Origin: Caenibius tardaugens NBRC 16725
Lineage (GTDB): Bacteria; Pseudomonadota; Alphaproteobacteria; Sphingomonadales; Sphingomonadaceae
Direction: 5' to 3'
DNA: 64,000 nucleotides
Assembly: GCF_003860345.1 (NCBI RefSeq)
Contig: NZ_CP034179.1
Location: forward strand, 558,001-622,000
In this document: positions 25,470-33,872 of the stretch, piece by piece
How the letters are laid out: each line of letters opens with the position of its first letter
How positions within the stretch are numbered: the stretch's first letter is position 1
Made by a program: the position numbers and the translations under genes
The notes under the pieces: generated by a model
Database searches by the model: none
What the model saw: only the letters and a program-made list of their open reading frames with translations
Told to the model about the DNA's origin: nothing

Positions 25470-26333
25470 ATGACCGACACCAAGCCTCTCGTTGCCGTTG
25501 TCACCGGTGCCAGCCGTGGCGCCGGACGCGGCATTGCCGTTGCGCTCGGTCAGCACGGTGCCACCGTTTATGTCACCGGACGCAGCATTCGGGCGGGCGA
25601 TGCCGCCTTGCCCGGTACGATCAGTGAAACCGCGGAAGCGGTCACCGCCGCTGGCGGCAAAGGCATTGCTGTGCAGGTCGATCATGCCGACGACGCCAGT
25701 GTCGCCGCACTGTTCCAACAGGTCGAGGACGAACAGGGTCGGCTCGATATTCTCGTCAACAACGTCGCGCATATCGATGACGATCTGATCAAGCCCGGCG
25801 GTTTCTGGGAGAAATCCATCTCGCTCGCCAGGATCATCGATGTCGGGCTGCGCAGCCAATATATCGCCAGCTATTACGCTGCCCCTCTAATGGTCAGGCA
25901 GGGTAGCGGGCTGATCGCCTTCACCTCCTCACCCGGTGCCACATGCTATATGCATGGCGCGGCTTACGGCGCACAGAAGGCTGGCACTGATAAGATGGCC
26001 CATGACATGGCCGTGGACCTGCGTCCCTATGGCGTGGCCACGACATCGATCTGGATGGGCATTCTCGCAACCGAACGGACGAAGGCATCGGCTGTGGAAC
26101 GGCCCGATGAATATGCGCAAATTCTGGCCATCGCAGAAACACCGGAATTCACCGGCCACGTGATTGCAGCGATCCACGCCGATCCGGCGCGCATGGACCT
26201 GTCGGGCAAGACCCTGATCGGCGCGGAACAGGCGCAAGTGTATGGCATTACCGATGAAGGTGGGAAAGTGCCGCAATCGCACCGCGACTGGCTGGGAAGC
26301 CCCAACAGTTACAGCGATGCCATTGTCGCCTGA
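25470..26333 (+). CDS. short-chain dehydrogenase/reductase (SDR)
   Basis: A 287-residue SDR, longer than the classical 250. The cofactor motif is TGASRGAGRG at about 12-21, followed by NNVAH in place of NNAG, Ser in FTSSPGA and the catalytic YGAQK. The basic residue in VTGRS after beta-2 suggests NADP(H). It ends with an extended tail past the usual substrate loop (VPQSHRDWLGSPNSYSD). It follows tetR by 182 bp, and a GTGTCGT-type palindrome and the second TonB receptor come next on the same strand. Probably a catabolic oxidoreductase; substrate unknown. Confidence 0.88.
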   Translation: MTDTKPLVAVVTGASRGAGRGIAVALGQHGATVYVTGRSIRAGDAALPGTISETAEAVTAAGGKGIAVQVDHADDASVAALFQQVEDEQGRLDILVNNVAHIDDDLIKPGGFWEKSISLARIIDVGLRSQYIASYYAAPLMVRQGSGLIAFTSSPGATCYMHGAAYGAQKAGTDKMAHDMAVDLRPYGVATTSIWMGILATERTKASAVERPDEYAQILAIAETPEFTGHVIAAIHADPARMDLSGKTLIGAEQAQVYGITDEGGKVPQSHRDWLGSPNSYSDAIVA

Positions 26334-26644
26334 ATCGCACCTTGTGTAATTTTGGGGCACTGCCACCCGCACAAGGACGCGGTGCCCCCGTTCACTATCC
26401 TCGAATCGCCGCGATTGCAGCAGACCAGGACAATGCAGGCACACAAAAAGTGGCGGTTTTCCGCATTTTTGGAGCGCGATAGACGCACGAGAGTGTCGTG
26501 AACGACACAATCCACAAGATTCGCAAAATCATTGCCACAACGTATGCGCGCGCCCTCTGGACGGCCCGATTTTATCCGATATATTGACCTCAATACAAAA
26601 ATGTACCTGCGTCCAAAAACGCACATTTAATGGGAGGGAGCATA
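26334..26644. other. 311 bp intergenic region before the TonB receptor
   Basis: It holds a hairpin after the SDR stop (GGGGCAC 26354-26360 with GTGCCCC 26382-26388, no T tract), the palindrome at 26493-26508, and an AT-rich stretch (26570-26605) with TTGACC at 26584 that may be the receptor promoter. The receptor ribosome site GGGAGGGAG lies at 26632-26640. I see no small gene. Confidence 0.6.
26493..26508 (+). promoter_or_regulatory. TetR-type palindrome upstream of the TonB receptor
   Basis: GTGTCGT (26493-26499) and ACGACAC (26502-26508) are perfect 7 bp inverted arms around GA, about 137 bp before the receptor start. The 7-2-7 geometry matches the sites at 19938 and 36413, although the sequences differ. 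Confidence 0.45.
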
Positions 26645-29158
26645 ATGCATCATCGTAGGAATTCCTGTGCGCGTCGCATCGACAGCGCATGGCGGTTCGG
26701 CGCTATCATTGCGTCAATCGGCCTGATGGCCGGTGTAACGCCGGCATTCGCGCAGGAAGAAGGCCCCGCGCCTGCACAGGCGTCGACCAGCAGCAGTGGC
26801 CTTGGCGATATCGTGGTTACCGCACGTCGTAGGGAAGAAGCCCTGCAATCCGTGCCGATTTCCGTACAGGCTTTCAGCGGCGAGGCACTGAGCAAGCAGA
26901 ACGTTCAGGACGCCAATGACCTGCAAAAACTGGTCCCCGCGCTGACCACGTACCAGCAGGCACGCGACGAAGTGACCATGTCGATCCGTGGCCAGTCCAG
27001 CTCGGGCGCATCGGCGCAGGGCCAGAACCCGCGCGTCACCGCCTACTTCTCGCAGGTTCCGCTGCAGACCGGCGACAATGGCCCGGGCAAGTTCTTCGAC
27101 TTGCAGAACGTGCAGATTCTGAAGGGCCCGCAAGGCACGCTGTTCGGTCGCAATTCCACCGGTGGTGCCGCGCTCTACGAACCGACCCGCCCCTCGCAGA
27201 ATTTCGGCGGTTACGTCAATCTGCAGTATGGCCGCTTCAACGATCGCCAGATCGAAGGCGCGATCAACGTTCCTGCAGGCGATACGCTGTCGTTCCGCTT
27301 CGCCGGCAAGGCCGCCAAGCGCGATGGCTTCACCAAGACCGAATATTACGCACCGGGCGCAACCACGCCCAAGCATCAGAAGCTCGACGATCGCAACTAC
27401 TTCGGCCTGCGCGGTTCGATGCTGTGGACCCCGTCCGATCGCTTCGAAAACTTCCTCATGGTCGATTATACGAAGTCGAGCACGAACGGATCGTCGCAGC
27501 AGATCGCCGGTATTGATGCGACCAAGACGTTTGCGGCAAATATCAACCGCTTGCCGGGAGGTGGGCTAAACACTGCGCAGCCTATTCGCCTGTCGCTCGG
27601 CGGCCCTTACGTGTCGCTTGCCCAATTCAGCACCAATCCCGCCCAGTATTACGCGCAGGCGGTAGCTGATGGCGCGGTTGCCTATTTCCCCAATCCGGCA
27701 ACGCAGAATGCCGTGGCATGGCAACAGCAGATGGGCCCGCGCTATTCGCGCACCAGCGTCGATGCCGTTTCCAAAGCGATCGGCTGGGGCATCACGAACA
27801 TCAGCACGTTCAACATCAGCGACAATCTGACGCTGAAGAACATCTTCGGTTATCGCCGCTTCAAGCAGAACAGCCGTTATGACATGGACGGCACGGCATT
27901 CCCGCTGCTCGATCAGATCACGCCGGACGGACATTGGGCAACCAATCTGCGCCAGATCAGCAACGAAACCCAGTTGCAGGGGCAGGCACTCGACGGTGCT
28001 CTGGACTTTACTCTGGGGGCCTTCCTGCTGTGGAGCAGTTCGCCGAAGCCGCAGTACCTTGTCCAGATGAACCTTGGGACGCCATCGCTCAGCATCTCGG
28101 ACCCGAAAGAACGCAGTCAGGCCGTGTTCGGTCAGGTTTCGTATGATTTCTCGAATGTGGGCGCCGAAGGGCTGAAGCTGACTGCAGGCTATCGTTATAC
28201 GCACGATTTCCGTTCGGTAACCTCTGCCAACTACCGCGATTCCTCGGCAACGCTGGCAAATGGCTACAAGTTCTCGCTGGCGCCTGCGACCTGTAACCTG
28301 CTCGCCGGGTGCCCGACCTCCATCAAGGCCAGCTTCAACGCCTCATCCTACAACATCGGGCTGGACTATCAGGTCAATCCGCAAACCCTGCTCTATGTCA
28401 CGCACCGTCGTGGCTACCGCGCAGGCGGCCTCAACCCGCAAGCCTACAACTTCGGCATGCAGTACGGGCCTGAAACGGTCACTGACTTCGAAGCCGGTTT
28501 GAAGACCGATTTCGCGGTTGGCGGGATGGATGGCCGCTTCAACTTTGCGGCGTTCCATTCGATCCAGAAAGACGCGCAGATCAGCCAGCCGTTTTCCACC
28601 ACCCACCCGGTCACGGGTGCACCGTCACTGGTCAACCTGATTGTGAACGCTGCGAAGGCCAAGGTGAAAGGTATCGAAGCCGACCTGACGCTGAAGCCAA
28701 TCGAGAACCTCACTCTGGGCGCCTCGTACTCCTACACGGACGCCAAATATACCAAGGTCGTCGATGCGCAGACGGGTGCGATCATTACCGGTCATCCGTT
28801 CGCGTTCCTCGCCAAGCATCGTCTGAATCTGTCGGCCAATCTGGTCGTGCCGCTTTCCGACACGGCTGGAGAACTTTCGTTCGGCGCCAACTGGGCCTAT
28901 TCGAGCAAGTACAGCCTTTCGGTCACCAAGGACCCGCTGGGCGTCGAAAACGGCTACAACCAGCTCGACTTGCGCGCCGACTGGAACAACATTGCCGGAC
29001 AGGACGGGCTCTCGCTCGGCGTGTTCGTCAACAACGTGACCAAGGAAGTGTACAAGATCGGCGGCGTGCCGATTTACACGACCCTCGGTTCCACGAGCCT
29101 GCTGTTCAGCGAACCGCGCACCTGGGGTCTCCAGCTGCGTTACCGCTTCGGCGACTGA
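26645..29158 (+). CDS. TonB-dependent receptor (catabolic type)
   Basis: An 837-residue outer-membrane receptor. It has a signal peptide ending near TPAFAQ, a TonB box DIVVTARRREE at about residues 52-62, a plug domain (VPISVQAFSGEAL, VQILKGPQGTLFGRNSTGGAA) and a barrel with a final aromatic segment (LQLRYRFGD; the last residue is Asp rather than the usual Phe). I chose ATG 26645 because GGGAGGGAG lies 5 bases before it; ATG 26630 overlaps that site. Two terminators follow, so it is a one-gene unit. It is flanked by SDR genes, which suggests import of an organic substrate rather than iron. Similar to the receptor at 5650. Confidence 0.92.
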   Translation: MHHRRNSCARRIDSAWRFGAIIASIGLMAGVTPAFAQEEGPAPAQASTSSSGLGDIVVTARRREEALQSVPISVQAFSGEALSKQNVQDANDLQKLVPALTTYQQARDEVTMSIRGQSSSGASAQGQNPRVTAYFSQVPLQTGDNGPGKFFDLQNVQILKGPQGTLFGRNSTGGAALYEPTRPSQNFGGYVNLQYGRFNDRQIEGAINVPAGDTLSFRFAGKAAKRDGFTKTEYYAPGATTPKHQKLDDRNYFGLRGSMLWTPSDRFENFLMVDYTKSSTNGSSQQIAGIDATKTFAANINRLPGGGLNTAQPIRLSLGGPYVSLAQFSTNPAQYYAQAVADGAVAYFPNPATQNAVAWQQQMGPRYSRTSVDAVSKAIGWGITNISTFNISDNLTLKNIFGYRRFKQNSRYDMDGTAFPLLDQITPDGHWATNLRQISNETQLQGQALDGALDFTLGAFLLWSSSPKPQYLVQMNLGTPSLSISDPKERSQAVFGQVSYDFSNVGAEGLKLTAGYRYTHDFRSVTSANYRDSSATLANGYKFSLAPATCNLLAGCPTSIKASFNASSYNIGLDYQVNPQTLLYVTHRRGYRAGGLNPQAYNFGMQYGPETVTDFEAGLKTDFAVGGMDGRFNFAAFHSIQKDAQISQPFSTTHPVTGAPSLVNLIVNAAKAKVKGIEADLTLKPIENLTLGASYSYTDAKYTKVVDAQTGAIITGHPFAFLAKHRLNLSANLVVPLSDTAGELSFGANWAYSSKYSLSVTKDPLGVENGYNQLDLRADWNNIAGQDGLSLGVFVNNVTKEVYKIGGVPIYTTLGSTSLLFSEPRTWGLQLRYRFGD

Positions 29159-29163
29159 CCGGG

Positions 29164-29203
29164 TTCCGGCCTGCTGCCTTGGGGGGTTAACAGCAGGCCG
29201 GAA
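29164..29203 (+). terminator. hairpin after the TonB receptor
   Basis: TTCCGGCCTGCTG (29164-29176) pairs perfectly with CAGCAGGCCGGAA (29191-29203), a 13 bp stem with a 14-base loop, 5 bp after the receptor stop. There is no T tract, so it may act as an mRNA 3' stabiliser upstream of the real terminator. Confidence 0.75.
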
Positions 29204-29218
29204 TGACAATCGCACTAC

Positions 29219-29253
29219 AAAGGGATCGGGGCCTGCGCTCCGATCCCTTTTTT
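29219..29253 (+). terminator. rho-independent terminator
   Basis: AAAGGGATCGG (29219-29229) pairs with CCGATCCCTTT (29240-29250) around a 10-base loop and runs into a T tract (29248-29253). It is a textbook terminator for the receptor gene. Confidence 0.9.
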
Positions 29254-29638
29254 GTTGATAGCGCCGTTACATCGTCGCCACGTGTTGGAAATACCGGGTC
29301 GGTGGTGTAACGCCGGATGGCGAGGCAATACTGCCGTGACAGGAGCATGCGGGTTCCCCGGACGAGAGTATCTTCTCCCGATATACGGCCCCCCGCGCAC
29401 GACCATGCAGCCCCTTATACGGCCCCGTCCGAAACCGCCGCTGATCCCGGAATATCACACGTTTATCGCGGGTATCCTTTCGTGGATCGCGCGATGATGC
29501 TGTTCGCGATCACAGCCTGCCCATCACAGTTTTGAATGGATCGCGCCCTCACTGCTTGGGGCGATCCCGCCATTCGGTTCGCCTGAAGTGCCAAAAGGCG
29601 TTTGTCAGCCGAACCCAATGATTAACGGATATGGAAAA

Positions 29639-30406
29639 ATGAACAGATTCGACAATCGCACAGTCCTTATCACCGGCGCCGGTTCGGGCATCGGTCAAGC
29701 CACCGTGGCCCGTATTCTCGCAGAAGGCGGCACGGTTCTGGCGGCCGACATTTCGGAAGCCGGGCTCGAAACCACCCGCACCCATGCCGAACAGTCCGGC
29801 CACGCCGACCGCCTGACCACGCTGGTGGTGGACGTTTCTGACGAAGGTTCGGTGCAGCGCGTCATTGGCGATGCGCTGAAGGCCGCCGGCAAACTCGACG
29901 TACTGGTCAATGCCGCCGGGATTCTCCGTTCGGTGCACACGCACGAGTGTACGTTGGAATTCTGGAACAAGGTTCTGACCATCAACCTGACAGGTACATT
30001 CCTCGTCACCCGCGAATGCCTGCCCGCATTGCTGGACACCGGCAATGGCGTCGTCGTCAACTTCAGTTCGACATCGGCCAGCTTCGGCCATGCCTATATG
30101 GCGGCCTATGCGGCATCCAAGGGCGGCATTCAGGCTTTCACCCACACGATTGCCCTCGAATATGCGAAGCAAGGTCTGCGCGCGGTATCCGTTTGTCCGG
30201 GCAGCATCCAGTCCGGCATGACCAGCGATCCGGGCCTGCCCGCCGATGCGGACTGGTCGCTGTTCGCGAAAATGTCGCCCGCTCTCAACCAGGGTGGGTT
30301 CGCTGGCCCTGAAAACATCGCCGCAGCGATTGCCATGTTCGCCTCCGACGATGGCAAGTTCATCACCGGCACCGAACTGCGGATCGACGGCGGCACCCAC
30401 ATGTAA
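29639..30406 (+). CDS. short-chain dehydrogenase/reductase (classical SDR)
   Basis: A 255-residue classical SDR with TGAGSGIG at about residues 12-19, an NAAG-type motif in VNAAGILR, Ser in NFSSTSAS and the catalytic YAASK, and the C-terminal GTELRIDGGTHM. The acidic ADISE after beta-2 suggests NAD(H). I chose ATG 29639 because the SDR fold begins at once (NRFDNRTVLITG); upstream in-frame ATGs at 29588 and 29618 add residues that do not fit. It stands alone between a terminator region and a hairpin. Probably a catabolic alcohol dehydrogenase; substrate unknown. Confidence 0.88.
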   Translation: MNRFDNRTVLITGAGSGIGQATVARILAEGGTVLAADISEAGLETTRTHAEQSGHADRLTTLVVDVSDEGSVQRVIGDALKAAGKLDVLVNAAGILRSVHTHECTLEFWNKVLTINLTGTFLVTRECLPALLDTGNGVVVNFSSTSASFGHAYMAAYAASKGGIQAFTHTIALEYAKQGLRAVSVCPGSIQSGMTSDPGLPADADWSLFAKMSPALNQGGFAGPENIAAAIAMFASDDGKFITGTELRIDGGTHM

Positions 30407-30413
30407 GAAATGC

Positions 30414-30442
30414 AGGAGCCGCGACACAAAGCCGCGGCTCCT
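30414..30442 (+). terminator. hairpin after the SDR gene
   Basis: AGGAGCCGCG (30414-30423) pairs with CGCGGCTCCT (30433-30442), a 10 bp perfect stem with a 9-base loop, 7 bp after the SDR stop. No T tract follows. Confidence 0.65.
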
Positions 30443-30501
30443 CAACCTGTTCCATCGCCACTAATCGACTCTGCGGCTTCCCACGGGGTTAACCGCCCCC
30501 A

Positions 30502-30687
30502 TCAGCAACAGCGCCCGGCACCCTTGGAACCGTAACGGGCCTGTTCCCGATTTCGGAAGAACGCCACGCGGTCCATCGGCGGTTGACCGGGATGGTGGGC
30601 CGCCATATGCGCCAGATAGGCATCATAGTCCGGCTGGCCGACCATCAGCAGCGCAGTTTCGCGAAGCTTGCGCCAGAACCCGTTCAT
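30502..30687 (-). CDS. YbdD/YjiX-family small protein
   Basis: A 61-residue protein with the family pattern LMVGQPDYDAYLAHMAAHHPG then MDRVAFFRNREQARYG. YbdD and YjiX are small soluble partners encoded directly after cstA and its paralogue in enterobacteria, and are needed for the function of the transporter. Its ATG overlaps the cstA stop by 4 bp, so the two are translationally coupled. It ends with GRCC, as in many relatives. Last gene of the araC-cstA-ybdD operon. Confidence 0.92.
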   Translation of the reverse strand: MNGFWRKLRETALLMVGQPDYDAYLAHMAAHHPGQPPMDRVAFFRNREQARYGSKGAGRCC

Positions 30688-32774
30688 TGTGCCGGTTCCA
30701 TTTCAGGCAGGACTTCACTCGCGGTAGGGGCATCGGCCCGCCGCGCGGCCAGACAGGTCCGGATCGTAAAGACCAGCAGCGACAGGACCACCAGCAGGAA
30801 CAGCCCGCACAGCGCCGCATCGATCCGGTCGTTGAAAATGATCCGTTCCATCTCCGCCATCGACTTTGCCGGGGCCAGCACTTCACCGCGCTGGGCCGCA
30901 GCAGAAAACTTCGCGCCATGCGCCAGGAAGCCGACTGCCGGATCGGAGGAAAACAGCTTCAGTGTCCCTGCCGTAACCGTGCAGACCAGCAACCATGCCG
31001 CCGGAACCATCGTGACCCAGGCGAAACGGGCTTGTTTCATACGGAACAGCACCGCCGTTGCCAGCATCAGCGCAATCGCGGCGAGCATCTGGTTCGAAAT
31101 ACCGAAGACCGGCCACAGCGTGTTAACCCCGCCCAGCGGGTCCGTGACGCCCTGATAAAGGAAGAAGCCCCATGCCGCGACGCACAGGCCCGTCGCGATA
31201 ATCCCCGGCACATGCGATGTGCTTGCCCGCATGGAAGGCACCGCCAGCCCCAGCAGGTCCTGCAACATGAACCGCCCCGCCCGCGTTCCCGCGTCAACCG
31301 CCGTCAGGATAAACAGCGCCTCGAACAGGATCGCGAAGTGATACCAGAACGCCTTCCAGCCGGGCCCGCCCAGCACATGGGCAAATATCTCGGCCATGGC
31401 AACGGCCAGCGTCGGCGCGCCGCCTGTGCGGGATATGACAGAATGTTCGCCGACTTCCTTCGCCGTCTGCGCCAGAAAATCGGGGCTGACCGGGAAACCC
31501 ATCGCGGTGACGGCAGCAGCGGCCGTGACCGGATCACCGCCGGTAATGGCAGTCGGGCTGTTCATCGCGAAATACAATCCCGGATCGAGGATCGAGGCCC
31601 CGACCAGCGCCATGATCGCGACGAAGGCTTCCATCAACATGCCGCCATAACCGATAATCGGCGCATCGCTTTCACTGGCGATCAGCTTCGGCGTGGTCCC
31701 GCTGGCGATCAGCGCATGAAACCCTGACACGGCACCGCAAGCGATAGTGATAAACAGGAACGGGAACAGCGCCCCTGACCATACCGGCCCGCCACCATGC
31801 ACGAACTGCGTCAGCGCGGGCATCTTGAGCGGCGGGGCCATGACCACGATGCCAATGGCCAAAGCGGCAATGGCACCGATCTTGAGGAAAGTGGACAGGT
31901 AATCGCGCGGCGCCAACAGCAACCACACCGGCAGCACAGAAGCCACCGCCCCATAGCCGATCAGAATCCAGCACAATTGCACCGGGGTGAAGGTGAACAG
32001 CGGCCCCCAGAACGGCGATGCCGCGATGTTCTGCCCGTAAACGATGGCCAGTATCAAGCCGACAAGACCGACCAGCGAAACCTCGCCAATACGCCCAGGC
32101 CGAATCCAGCGGGTATAGATTCCCATGAAAATCGCCAGCGGGACAGTCGCCACCACGGTGAACATGCCCCATGGGCTTTCCGCAAGGGCCCGCACGACGA
32201 TCAGGGCGAGTACCGCCAGAATGATGACCATGATCATGAAGGCCCCGATCAGGGCAATCGTCCCTGCCACCGGCCCCATTTCCATGCGCACGAGTTCGCC
32301 CAGCGATCGCCCGTCACGCCGCATGGAGATGAACAGCACCATGAAATCCTGCACGGCGCCGGCCACGACAACCCCGGCAATGATCCACAAGGTTCCGGGT
32401 AGATAACCCATCTGTGCGGCCAGCACCGGGCCGACCAGTGGCCCCGCCCCTGCAATCGCCGCAAAGTGATGCCCGAACAGCACGCGTTTATCGGTGGCAA
32501 CATAGTCCAGCCCGTCCGCGCGGTAGACTGCGGGCGTCGGGCGCGACGGATCGAGCCGCATGACATTGCGCGCGATGTAGAGGGCGTAATAGCGATAGGC
32601 GACGAGGAAGCAGCATGACGCCGCAACCACGATCCACAGCGCGTTGACCGCCTCCCCCCGGGAAAAGGCGACCACCGACAGGGAAAACGCCCCGACCAGC
32701 GCCATGACAATCCAGGGGAGATGCTGCGTTACGGAGCCCTGCCCTGCCCCGTTGGTCCGATCAATGAGCGCCAT
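30684..32774 (-). CDS. cstA: carbon starvation protein CstA family transporter
   Basis: A 696-residue inner-membrane protein, close to the usual CstA size (about 700), with many hydrophobic helices. Family landmarks are the FGHHFAAIAGAGPLVGPVLA segment after helix 2, and GFHALIASGTTPKLI. CstA and its paralogue BtsT take up pyruvate or peptides, driven by protons. It lies 6 bp after an AraC-type regulator gene and overlaps ybdD by 4 bp, so all three form an operon. The usual stringent/CRP control of enterobacteria cannot be judged here. It may supply or recover small carboxylates during growth on the local substrates. Confidence 0.95.
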   Translation of the reverse strand: MALIDRTNGAGQGSVTQHLPWIVMALVGAFSLSVVAFSRGEAVNALWIVVAASCCFLVAYRYYALYIARNVMRLDPSRPTPAVYRADGLDYVATDKRVLFGHHFAAIAGAGPLVGPVLAAQMGYLPGTLWIIAGVVVAGAVQDFMVLFISMRRDGRSLGELVRMEMGPVAGTIALIGAFMIMVIILAVLALIVVRALAESPWGMFTVVATVPLAIFMGIYTRWIRPGRIGEVSLVGLVGLILAIVYGQNIAASPFWGPLFTFTPVQLCWILIGYGAVASVLPVWLLLAPRDYLSTFLKIGAIAALAIGIVVMAPPLKMPALTQFVHGGGPVWSGALFPFLFITIACGAVSGFHALIASGTTPKLIASESDAPIIGYGGMLMEAFVAIMALVGASILDPGLYFAMNSPTAITGGDPVTAAAAVTAMGFPVSPDFLAQTAKEVGEHSVISRTGGAPTLAVAMAEIFAHVLGGPGWKAFWYHFAILFEALFILTAVDAGTRAGRFMLQDLLGLAVPSMRASTSHVPGIIATGLCVAAWGFFLYQGVTDPLGGVNTLWPVFGISNQMLAAIALMLATAVLFRMKQARFAWVTMVPAAWLLVCTVTAGTLKLFSSDPAVGFLAHGAKFSAAAQRGEVLAPAKSMAEMERIIFNDRIDAALCGLFLLVVLSLLVFTIRTCLAARRADAPTASEVLPEMEPAQ

Positions 32775-32780
32775 ATGGTT

Positions 32781-33626
32781 CTAGCTCCGGTTGCGCGTCG
32801 CGCTTTGACGTCTGTACTCCTGCGGGGATTGGCCCGCAATTCTTTGAAAGGCCAAGGTAAACCCGGTCCTGCTTGAAAACCCCAAAAGGTGCGCAATCTG
32901 TTTCAGCGGCTGATCGCCTTCCTGCAAAAGGATTCGGGCCTTCTCAAACCTTTGGCGTTCGACGAAACGATGCACCGTCTCGCCGGTCGCCGCGCGAAAC
33001 AGGCGCATGAAATGCCGTTCGCTGATATCGAGCAAAGCCGCCAGTTCCGCGATCGTGATGCGCGATGTGAGATGCGCGTCGACAAAGGCATAAATCTTGC
33101 GCAACTCACCCTGCGACAGGCTCCGTGCGACCGGTGTCTCTTCGCACGTCTTGCGCAAGTACCGCAGGATATCGACCAGGATGATCCGTCCAATCGCGTC
33201 CAGCACGATATCGGAGGCGAAGCCTGGCGTAGCCGTCTCGCGCACGAGGCGATGCATCCCGTGGGTGACATCCGGGCAACGAATATCCAGACAATCCCCC
33301 AGCTTTGCCGGATCGCGTTCACGTGCCAGCACATCGAGATCGTTATCAGCCGGCCGGAAGTGCAAACGCGCGACCCGGAAATTTCCGCCCGGCCCGCGCG
33401 TATGGAATGGCACTGTTGCCGGTGCGATCAGCATGGTTCCAAGCGGCCGTGGTGGGGAGAGGCGGTTATCGATCTCATGCCAGCCTTCGCCGCGCCTGCC
33501 GGGCGCTGTCTCGGCCATACTCAGCACGTGACTGGAATGCACCACGCGCCTGTCATGGTTCGCGGGCCAATCAAACCGGCCATATTCGAATTCCATGTCC
33601 GCCGTTCTGGCAGTGACACCTGTCAT
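32781..33626 (-). CDS. AraC-family transcriptional regulator
   Basis: A 281-residue regulator with an N-terminal cupin-like sensing domain (LIAPATVPFHTRGPGGNF) and a C-terminal AraC domain (about 180-275) with two helix-turn-helix units (ITIAELAALLDISERHFMRLF and LKQIAHLLGFSSRTGFTLAF). I chose ATG 33626, with GAGGAG about 12 bases before it; GTG 33674 in frame is an alternative. It is transcribed with cstA (6 bp gap) and is divergent from an MFS gene at 33873. A GCGCAA-N7-TTGCGC palindrome lies in the shared region. It probably controls cstA, the MFS operon, or both. Confidence 0.88.
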   Translation of the reverse strand: MTGVTARTADMEFEYGRFDWPANHDRRVVHSSHVLSMAETAPGRRGEGWHEIDNRLSPPRPLGTMLIAPATVPFHTRGPGGNFRVARLHFRPADNDLDVLARERDPAKLGDCLDIRCPDVTHGMHRLVRETATPGFASDIVLDAIGRIILVDILRYLRKTCEETPVARSLSQGELRKIYAFVDAHLTSRITIAELAALLDISERHFMRLFRAATGETVHRFVERQRFEKARILLQEGDQPLKQIAHLLGFSSRTGFTLAFQRIAGQSPQEYRRQSATRNRS

Positions 33627-33769
33627 ATTGCAGCCCCGCTCCTCACGCTCCTCAACTGTCGGGATTTTGAACACAGATGGCGGGATTCATAACATCGTCC
33701 CGATTGTTGCTGCATCCATACCTTTATATCTTGCCGAGCATTTGCAGAGTGCGCGCTTCCAACCGGTTG

Positions 33770-33788
33770 GCGCAAGGATATTTTGCGC
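33770..33788. promoter_or_regulatory. palindrome between araC-type and MFS genes
   Basis: GCGCAA (33770-33775) and TTGCGC (33783-33788) are perfect inverted arms with a 7 bp spacer, 85 bp before the MFS start. The half-site resembles the TTTGCG of the Lrp-type elements, but the spacing is different. Confidence 0.45.
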
Positions 33789-33872
33789 AGGAGCCTGAAG
33801 TTGACGAAAATTCGCATCTCATCATGTCTGCAACACGTCATTAATGGCTCGGTCGCCCGGTAATTATCGCGC

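Larger units (their letters stand above)
29159..29638. other. 480 bp intergenic region with two terminators
   Basis: The first 95 bp hold the two terminator hairpins listed separately. The rest (29254-29638) has short open frames on both strands that look like chance. A small hairpin CGCCT...AGGCG lies near 29581-29601, shortly before the SDR start. I see no RNA gene or convincing operator. Confidence 0.6.

Noticed and set aside
29265-29310. GTTACA...TGTAAC inverted pair in the gap after the TonB receptor
   Set aside because: The arms are short and far apart, and the spot is not a promoter position for the nearby SDR gene.
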